Program-made: the position numbers and the translations under genes | Part shown: positions 56,211-64,000 of the stretch, piece by piece | Numbering within the stretch: the stretch's first letter is position 1 | Layout of the letters: every line of letters begins with the position of its first letter | The notes under the pieces: model-generated | What the model was told of the DNA's origin: nothing | Seen by the model: only the letters and a program-made list of their open reading frames with translations | Databases searched by the model: none | Origin: Aphis gossypii | Lineage: Eukaryota; Arthropoda; Insecta; Hemiptera; Aphididae | Assembly (NCBI RefSeq): GCF_020184175.1 | Contig: NW_026083109.1 | Span: 124,001-188,000, forward strand | Length of the DNA stretch: 64,000 nucleotides | Reading direction: 5' to 3'

Positions 56211-57395
56211 CTTAGATAAGAGAATTTCCGCCATTTTGTAGGCATCATAATTTAAAAAATCTAAAAAATAAATTAACCAAACATAATATAAGTTTATTGT
56301 TCTGTAATAATTAACATCGTCAACTGTAAGAAAAATTATAATGTAAAACAATAATAAGAAAGTATCAATACATTATATTATTATGATTCAATAGAATCAT
56401 TTAATTAAATAATATAAAATAAGTGCTAATTAAAGCAGATGGATATTTTAATAGTACCTAGTTATATTATGTTCAATACAGATTATACAAAACTAAAATG
56501 TACCTTATATAATACCTAAATAATTATAGTATGGTATTAAAAACATTAAACGCATGGTACCCATTGATGACATTCATTTAAAATTAAATAAATATATATT
56601 TAAATTAAGTAGTTATGGATACCTAATACTTACTATAAATTATATCATTTAATTTTAATGTGAGATAACTTATAAATAAATATAATAGGTAGGTGCATAC
56701 CTACTTGATGGTTTAACATGAGTCTTAGTTTTTATGCTATACAAATATATTATTACACAATATAAAATAAAAAATTGTTCATTGAAAATGAATATCAATA
56801 GAATTATAATATAATGCCAAGAACATATTTTAAAGTATAATGGATATATTACTTACCCTAGTCATCAGTAACCTGTTATAAAGTAGGTAATACCATTGAG
56901 TATAGATAGTATATACTATCTATACTCAATGGTAATACATTTAAAAAAAATTGAATTCATACACTTTAACAAAAATGTCATGCTTATTATAATAAGTTAT
57001 GAATACAATACTGTATTTACTTATATTTAATACATTAAATAGTTTTTGGACATATATATATTATATATTTTAATTTTATTATATAGAATATTAATTATTA
57101 TACTAGGTACACATTTGATTGTATCTACCTCCTGTAGCCATCGAAGAATATTCTTATCATTATTTTCAACAGCAATATCTGGTGGATGGTGTATTGTTAA
57201 TTTATTAATGTCTTCAGTAGTATCCTGTTATATTATTTTAAATTTCAATAAAATGTAATTTATACACATAAAATGTCATGTTAATATTATAATAATGAGT
57301 TATGAATACAAAACGGCATACTCTTTATATCTAATACACTAAATGTAATAGCTGTAGTTTTATAGCTATATTAGTTTTAGGTATAAACATATTGG
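56211..57395. other. AT-rich, no gene recognised
   Basis: A short perfect-looking palindrome (ttgagtatagatagtatatactatctatactcaa) lies at about 56897-56930. No coding signal is seen otherwise. Confidence 0.45.
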
Positions 57396-57407
57396 TGTAC
57401 CGTCGAT

Positions 57408-57540
57408 TGCGCGTGGTTATTTCAGCGCACGTTAATTGGGCGCGGTAAGTATAGCGTACGACAACTAAGCGCATACAACATCTTGGCGCACGACAAATTG
57501 GCGCATATGACAATTTAGCGCGCGACGATTCAGCGCAACA
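57408..57540. repeat. Degenerate 15-16-bp tandem repeats with GCGC core
   Basis: About eight units resembling ttggcgcacgacaa vary around a GCGC core (cagcgcacg, gggcgcggt, tagcgtacgac, aagcgcata, tggcgcacgac, tggcgcata, tagcgcgcgac, cagcgcaac). They are GC-rich in AT-rich DNA and sit about 210 bp upstream of the FLYWCH gene start. Confidence 0.75.
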
Positions 57541-57752
57541 AATATTATATTTATATCTAATCGATTTATACTGTTATCGATGCAGCAGCAGTAGTTATTA
57601 CCTAGATAACCAGCATAAAATAATTTAGTGCAATATCTGATATCTGCAACAGTGCAACTGTGGTTAGTGACTAGTGTACAACGGCTGGACAATATTCAAA
57701 ATAGTGTATATTATAATGTATTAATTGAATTTATAAACTATATAATATAATT

Positions 57753-58080
57753 ATGGCTTTACAATACATAACAAGTCAAAGAGGAAAACAATTATTAATG
57801 TACAATAATTATAGTCATAGACAGGACCGACGAAATGAAAATAAAATAATTTGGAGGTGCAATGAAAATCAAAATTGCACAGGACGGGTACCTACATTCA
57901 TTGGATAGTAAGTACTAATAACAATTAATACTTTAATAATATTTAATTATAAATTGTATATTAAATAATTTTAGATGATATCTTAAAATATGTAGACCAT
58001 AGTCATTTATCAGACGTTGCTAAAATTCAAGAAATTCACGGTCGAAAAAATCAAAACTCTTGCGAAGGAAAACAGTACGA
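57753..58080 (+). CDS. FLYWCH zinc-finger N-terminal part of a transposase-like gene
   Basis: ATG at 57753 (MALQYITSQRGKQLLMYNNY). The sequence SQRGKQLLMYNNYSHR, IIWRCNENQNCTGRV and, after a likely intron (donor GTAAGT at 57909, exon from about 57975), VDHSHLSDVAKIQE gives the F/Y-L-W-C-C-H-x-H pattern of FLYWCH fingers. In insects these often head MULE-type transposases. The proposed splice does not keep the frame exactly, so a sequence or site error exists. Homology ends at about 58080 and no catalytic domain follows. Confidence 0.6.
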
Positions 58081-58309
58081 GTGTGAAGTTGGGGGACCAT
58101 AACTAGGGGACTATCTTTCCGGCCGCCTAGTGATAAGAAACCTTGTACGCCTGGTTGCAGTTTATTATTTTTAAGGCACCACACACTTAAATTACATTAT
58201 AGCACAAGATAGCGCCATGTAATTCACCCAGTGAATACTATTATAATATAATGTACTGTGTATAATATTATAAGTACCTAGATGCATACGATCTTTCAGT
58301 ACTGGCGGG

Positions 58310-61300
58310 CGCGCGGTTATTAATTTGACAATGTTCCGGAAGGTGGCGACGCATCAAACCAATATATTCGGAAAGCCAGGAACATTTCCTATCGAACGTT
58401 TATAATTTCATTTTGTACAAAGCTTTCGGGGACATAGTAATGTGCGACCGACCAGCCAAGGGGACCAAGAGTGCACGGCCGCGGTACGACGATCTATTCG
58501 CGGTTTTTGATTTTTTTGACAATGTTCCGGAAGGTGGCGACGCATCAAACCAATATATTCGGAAAGCCAGGAACATTTCCTATCGAACGTTTATAATTTC
58601 ATTTTGTACAAAGCTTTCGGGGATATAGTAACGTGCGACCGACCAGCCCAGGGGACCATGTTTTCGTACTGCCGCGTGCAGGTACCCATGCGCCGTTTTT
58701 GATTTTTTTGACAATGTTCCGGAAGGTGGCGACGCATCAAACCAATATATTCGGAAAGCCAGGAACATTTCCTATCGAACGTTTATAATTTCATTTTGTA
58801 CAAAGCTTTCGGGGACATAGTAATGTGCGACCGACCAGCCAAGGGGACCAAGAGTGCACGGCCGCGGTACGACGATCTATTCGCGGTTTTTGATTTTTTT
58901 GACAATGTTCCGGAAGGTGGCGACGCATCAAACCAATATATTCGGAAAGCCAGGAACATTTCCTATCGAACGTTTATAATTTCATTTTGTACAAAGCTTC
59001 GGGGATATATAGTAATGCGACCGACCAGCCCAGGGGACCATGTTTTCGTACTGCCGCGTGCAGGTACCCATGCGCCGTTTTTGATTTTTTTGACAATGTT
59101 CCGGAAGGTGGCGACGCATCAAACCAATATATTCGGAAAGCCAGGAACATTTCCTATCGAACGTTTATAATTTCATTTTGTACAAAGCTTTCGGGGACAT
59201 AGTAATGTGCGACCGACCAGCCAAGGGGACCAAGAGTGCACGGCCGCGGTACGACGATCTATTCGCGGTTTTTGATTTTTTTGACAATGTTCCGGAAGGT
59301 GGCGACGCATCAAACCAATATATTCGGAAAGCCAGGAACATTTCCTATCGAACGTTTATAATTTCATTTTGTACAAAGCTTTCGGGGACATAGTAATGTG
59401 CGACCGACCAGCCAAGGGGACCAAGAGTGCACGGCCGCGGTACGACGATCTATTCGCGGTTTTTGATTTTTTTGACAATGTTCCGGAAGGTGGCGACGCA
59501 TCAAACCAATATATTCGGAAAGCCAGGAACATTTCCTATCGAACGTTTATATTTCATTTTGTACAAAGCTTTCGGGGATATAGTAACGTGCGACCGACCA
59601 GCCCAGGGGACCATGTTTTCGTACTGCCGCGTGCAGGTACCCATGCGCCGTTTTTGATTTTTTTGACAATGTTCCGGAAGGTGGCGACGCATCAAACCAA
59701 TATATTCGGAAAGCCAGGAACATTTCCTATCGAACGTTTATAATTTCATTTTGTACAAAGCTTTCGGGGACATAGTAATGTGCGACCGACCAGCCAAGGG
59801 GACCAAGAGTGCACGGCCGCGGTACGACGATCTATTGCGGTTTTTGATTTTTTTGACAATGTTCCGGAAGGTGGCGACGCATCAAACCAATATATTCGGA
59901 AAGCCAGGAACATTCCTATCGAACGTTTATAATTTCATTTTGTACAAAGTTTCGGGTATAGTAACGTGCGACCGACCAGCCCAGGGGACCATTTTTCGTA
60001 CTGCCGCGTGCAGGTACCCATGCGCCGTTTTTGATTTTTTTGACAATGTTCCGGAAGGTGGCGACGCATCAAACCAATATATTCGGAAAGCCAGGAACAT
60101 TTCCTATCGAACGTTTATAATTTCATTTTGTACAAAGCTTTCGGGGACATAGTAATGTGCGCGACCGACCAGCAAGGGGACCAAGAGTGCACGGCCGCGG
60201 TACGACGATCTATTCGCGGTTTTGATTTTTTTGACAATGTTCCGGAGGGGCGACGCATCAAACCAATATATTCGGAAAGCCAGGAACATTTCCTATCGAA
60301 CGTTTATAATTTCATTTTGTACAAAGCTTTCGGGGACATAGTAATGTGCGACCGACCAGCCAAGGGGACCAAGAGTGCACGCCGCGGTACGACGATCTAT
60401 TCGCGGTTTTTGATTTTTTTGACAATGTTCCGGAAGGTGGCGACGCATCAAACCAATATATTCGGAAAGCCAGGAACATTTCCTATCGAACGTTTATAAT
60501 TTCTTTTGTACAAAGCTTTCGGGGATATAGTAATGTGCGACCGACCAGCCCAGGGGACCATGTTTTCGTACTGCCGCGTGCAGGTACCCATGCGCCGTTT
60601 TTATTTTTTGACAATGTTCCGGAAGGTGGCGACGCATCAAACCAATATATTCGGAAAGCCAGGAACATTTCCTATCGAACGTTTATAATTTCATTTTGTA
60701 CAAAGCTTTCGGGGACATAGTAATGTGCGACCGACCAGCCAAGGGGACAAGATGCACGGCCGCGGTACGACGATCTATTCGCGGTTTTTGATTTTTTTGA
60801 CAATGTTCCGGAAGGTGGCGACATCAAAACCAATATATTCGGAAAGCCAGGAACATTTCCTATCGAACGTTTATAATTTCATTTTGTACAAAGCTTTCGG
60901 GGACATAGTAATGTGCGACCGACCAGCAAGGGGACCAAGATTGCACGGCCGCGGTACGACGATCTTTCGCGGTTTTTGATTTTTTGACAATGTTCCGAAG
61001 GTGGCGACGCATCAAACCAATATATTCGGAAAGCCAGGAACATTTCCTATCGAACGTTTATAATTTCATTTTGTACAAAGCTTTCGGGGACATAGTAATG
61101 TGCGACCGACCAGCCAAGGGACCAAGAGTGCACGGCCGCGGTACGACGATCTATTCGCGGTTTTTGATTTTTTTGACAATGTTCCGGAAGGTGGCGACGC
61201 ATCAACCAATATATTCGGAAAGCCAGGAACATTTCCTCGAACGTTTATAATTTCATTTTGTACAAAGCTTTCGGGGATATAGTAATGTGCGACCGACCAG

Positions 61301-62101
61301 CCCAGGGGACCATGTTTTCGTACTGCCGCGTGCAGGTACCCATGCGCCGTTTTTGATTTTTTTGACAATGTTCCGGAAGGTGGCGACGCATCAAACCAAT
61401 ATATTCGGAAAGCCAGGAACATTTCCTATCGAACGTTTATAATTTCATTTTGTACAAAGCTTTCGGGGACATAGTAATGTGCGACCGACCAGCCAGGGGA
61501 CCAAGAGTGCACGGCCGCGGTACGACGATCTATTCGCGGTTTTTGATTTTTTTGACAATGTTCCGGAAGGTGGCGACGCATCAAACCAATATATTCGGAA
61601 AGCCAGGAACATTTCCTATCGAACGTTTTATAATTCATTTTGTACAAAGCTTTCGGGGACATAGTAATGTGCGACCGACCAGCCAAGGGGACCAAGAGTG
61701 CACGGCCGCGGTACGACGATCTATTCGCGGTTTTTGATTTTTTTGACAATGTTCCGGAAGGTGGCGACGCATCAAACCAATATATTCGGAAAGCCAGGAA
61801 CATTTCCTATCGAACGTTTATAATTTCATTTTGTACAAAGCTTTCGGGGACATAGTAATATGCGACCGCCAGCCCAAGGGGACCAAGAGTGCACGGCCGC
61901 GTACGACGATCTATTCGCGTTTTTGATTTTTTTGACAATGTTCCGGAAGGTGGCGACGCATCAAACCAATATATTCGGAAAGCCAGGAACATTTCCTATC
62001 GAACGTTTATAATTTCATTTTGTACAAAGCTTTCGGGGATATAGTAATGTGCGACCGACCAGCCCAGGGACCATGTTTTCGTACTGCCGCGTGCAGGTAC
62101 C
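58310..62101. repeat. About 190-bp satellite array, about 20 units in two variants
   Basis: The word acaatgttccg recurs about every 186-192 bp from 58328 to about 61937, giving about 20 units. Every unit shares one half (tcaaaccaatatattcggaa, aggaacatttcctatcgaac). The other half is of type A (accaagagtgcacggccgcg, then ctattcgcgg) or type B (accatgttttcgtactgccg, then ggtacccatgcgccg). In order I read A B A B A A B A B A A B A A A B A A A B. The array is GC-richer than its flanks. ORFs across it are products of the repeat; unit length near 191 moves the frame each time. Single-base losses are commoner in the right half. Confidence 0.95.
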
Positions 62102-64000
62102 CAATCTATCTAAAACTGTGGTACTACGATACTTTATTTTACTGATCTTTTATTTATGAGCCACCATAATTTGGTGGCTTCCAAAATTGTCCAATGGCGA
62201 ATTGGAAAGAGAGTAAGATTGATTGTTATAATATACTTACTCTCATATAATGACCACTTACTAAATCGTGGTTTGTTATATTGTCATGTGTTCTATTCTC
62301 TATGTAGACTAGTCTTTTTTTTACTTTTATTTTCGTGAGTTTGGATTGTAAATATTATTGTTTTATGATGTCAAAATGTTTTATACATGTCTTGCTATTA
62401 TATTCTAAAATTTCTCACTCCGATTTGAAAAAGTATGCCATAGTAGAATAACTCAGAACCTTCATCTTATATTAGGTTGCCCATCTGAGCCATCTCGTGT
62501 ATTTATTTATCATTATATGGTTAGTCAAAGATAATCGGTAGATAGCGTCTAGTTGTTCAAAAATAAATTATCTGATATTAATTTAATACGGATTAAACAT
62601 AGATGGGTGTGACCATCTTAATATCGCTGTTCGTCAAAAACGTATACTTATGTTTTACCAGGGTGTATCAACACACATGGTTTTACCCGTCCTTCGTAAA
62701 TATAGGTACCTTTTTATAGTATGGTCAGTGTGGCTTGACTCATTTATTCGTACTCGTGAATACGACACGTACGACATAGACAAAATGCAGTCTGAGTAGA
62801 ACTCATTGGCAATATTTCTGAGGGTAGACGGTACGTTTTCTATTATTCCCAATATAACGGTTATGATATCGTTTTCAAATAGCGAAGATCTAAATACGAC
62901 ACGGTGTAATGTGAACCTGGCTTTACTTTATATGTACTACATAATATAATCATAATGAGGGAAATAAGTGGGCTGCTTATTGTTCTGTAGGGCTGGTGAA
63001 AAATGTATGCGGCATGGCACCGATTCAAAATCCTGCGCACGCCTATGACGGTCCGCGATAGATTGATAATAATTTATAATTTATAAATATCTTGCGTATA
63101 TTGTTAATATATGACTACACTGCGTTGGTATATTATGCTTTTATAATTATTATAATTAATAAAATATATAAGTAATAAGCAGTGGCGTCATTTCAGTTTT
63201 CGGTAGAAGGGGCAAATTAAAAGTTAAAAAATTACTGACTCTATGGTGTGGGTGATAGAGGTGAGGGAGTGGTTAATTGACAAACATTAAATGTATGCCA
63301 TTTGTGCCAAAATTTGTGTCAAAAATCTAAAAAAAAACATTAAAATAGATTATATTTTAGAGTCAACCAATGTAAACCCCGTGTAAGACATCCTATGTAA
63401 TTCCTATCCCAACGATAAATTATATAATAATATAATATAATTATGTAAAGGTAATACAATTTGATCTTCTACACCAATATTATTTTTAAGACCATCTTCA
63501 TTAGCTGGTTCAAATATTTTGACATTTATTTTCCAAAATTTCTTAAATCTTGCGACGATGGCATTATTTTCAATCGATTTATTCTATTTACTAGACATCT
63601 ATATGAATACCAATTTTTATTAAGTATCCGATTACCGACCAATTTAAAATAAACTGTTATATATTTTCCGTTATTACTAATGACAATTATATTACTGCCA
63701 TGTTTGTTTGTTTATAAATTTCATTTGTATTGGCGTTGTTACGTTTTTTAGTTTACAATTTAGTCAGATACGTAGCTATACTAGTTACGCCGCACAGTGC
63801 AGTACCTATAATATAAACTATTAACGCGCGCAACATCAAATATCACAACGCGTGGATGGATTTAACATTTCACCTATTTAAGCTACAAAAATATATAAAT
63901 ATACATATTTGTTGTAAATTATGTCAGCAATATTTTTATGTAGAGGTATTTTTGTGATAAAATTAATATTTTTAAAAATAATTTAAAAACACTGAAAAAT
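62102..64000. other. No gene recognised
   Basis: AT-rich DNA with isolated short ORFs lacking motifs. No repeat partner in this window was noticed. Confidence 0.45.

Noticed and set aside
58413..62000. Many overlapping ORFs of 60-133 aa in the satellite
   Set aside because: They repeat with the satellite unit on both strands and in shifting frames, as expected when a GC-richer repeat near 191 bp lacks stops; no motif supports a protein.

Overview
The window looks like a repeat-dense stretch of an insect genome, most likely an aphid or close hemipteran. The DNA is very AT-rich, genes have GT-AG introns, TTAGG telomere-type units appear, and it holds THAP/P, hAT, Polinton, Helentron, FLYWCH and LTR sequences. 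The species assignment is inference. I see no ordinary single-copy host gene that I can name. Nearly everything recognisable is transposon-derived, and much of it is nested.

Layout. 1-955: AT-rich DNA and a solo LTR that cuts off the end of a P-type transposase. 956-1807 and 19939-20290: two halves of that transposase, split by an 18.1-kb Polinton (Maverick) at 1808-19938 with long terminal inverted repeats and an exact 6-bp target duplication. The Polinton has the usual set: protein-primed DNA polymerase B, chromodomain integrase, packaging ATPase, adenain-like protease, and minor and major capsid proteins. It also has a BIR-domain gene, a spliced minus-strand gene and small coiled-coil genes. 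A 2.16-kb TA-flanked DD82E (Sailor-type) transposon sits inside it. 20470-23900: a THAP fragment and a decayed hAT. 23924-29705: a 2.89-kb hAT-containing block present twice in tandem. 29780-30531: a truncated P-type MITE. 30532-39338: mostly gene-poor DNA with LTRs, three MITEs and possible zinc-knuckle exons. About 39830-44780: a frameshifted Helentron (Rep, PIF1 helicase, endonuclease). 45990-48290: relics of Polinton coiled-coil genes. 48298-49317: a P-type MITE. 49560-49925: a THAP-domain gene. 50745-56206: a solo LTR interrupted by a nearly complete 4.86-kb P-superfamily transposon carrying a spliced THAP-transposase gene. 57400-58080: a GCGC array and a FLYWCH zinc-finger gene. 58310-62101: a roughly 190-bp satellite of about 20 units. 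62102-64000: nothing recognised.

How the pieces work together. In the Polinton, plus-strand genes on the left are followed by convergent polymerase (+) and integrase/DUF8207-like/ATPase (-) blocks, then a plus-strand virion-morphogenesis block. Three left-side plus ORFs each start a few bases after a 3' splice-site-like sequence. This suggests one leader exon spliced alternatively to several ORFs. Many frameshifts here and in the hAT, Helentron and P genes fall at or near homopolymers, so true decay and uncorrected indel errors cannot be separated from this sequence alone.
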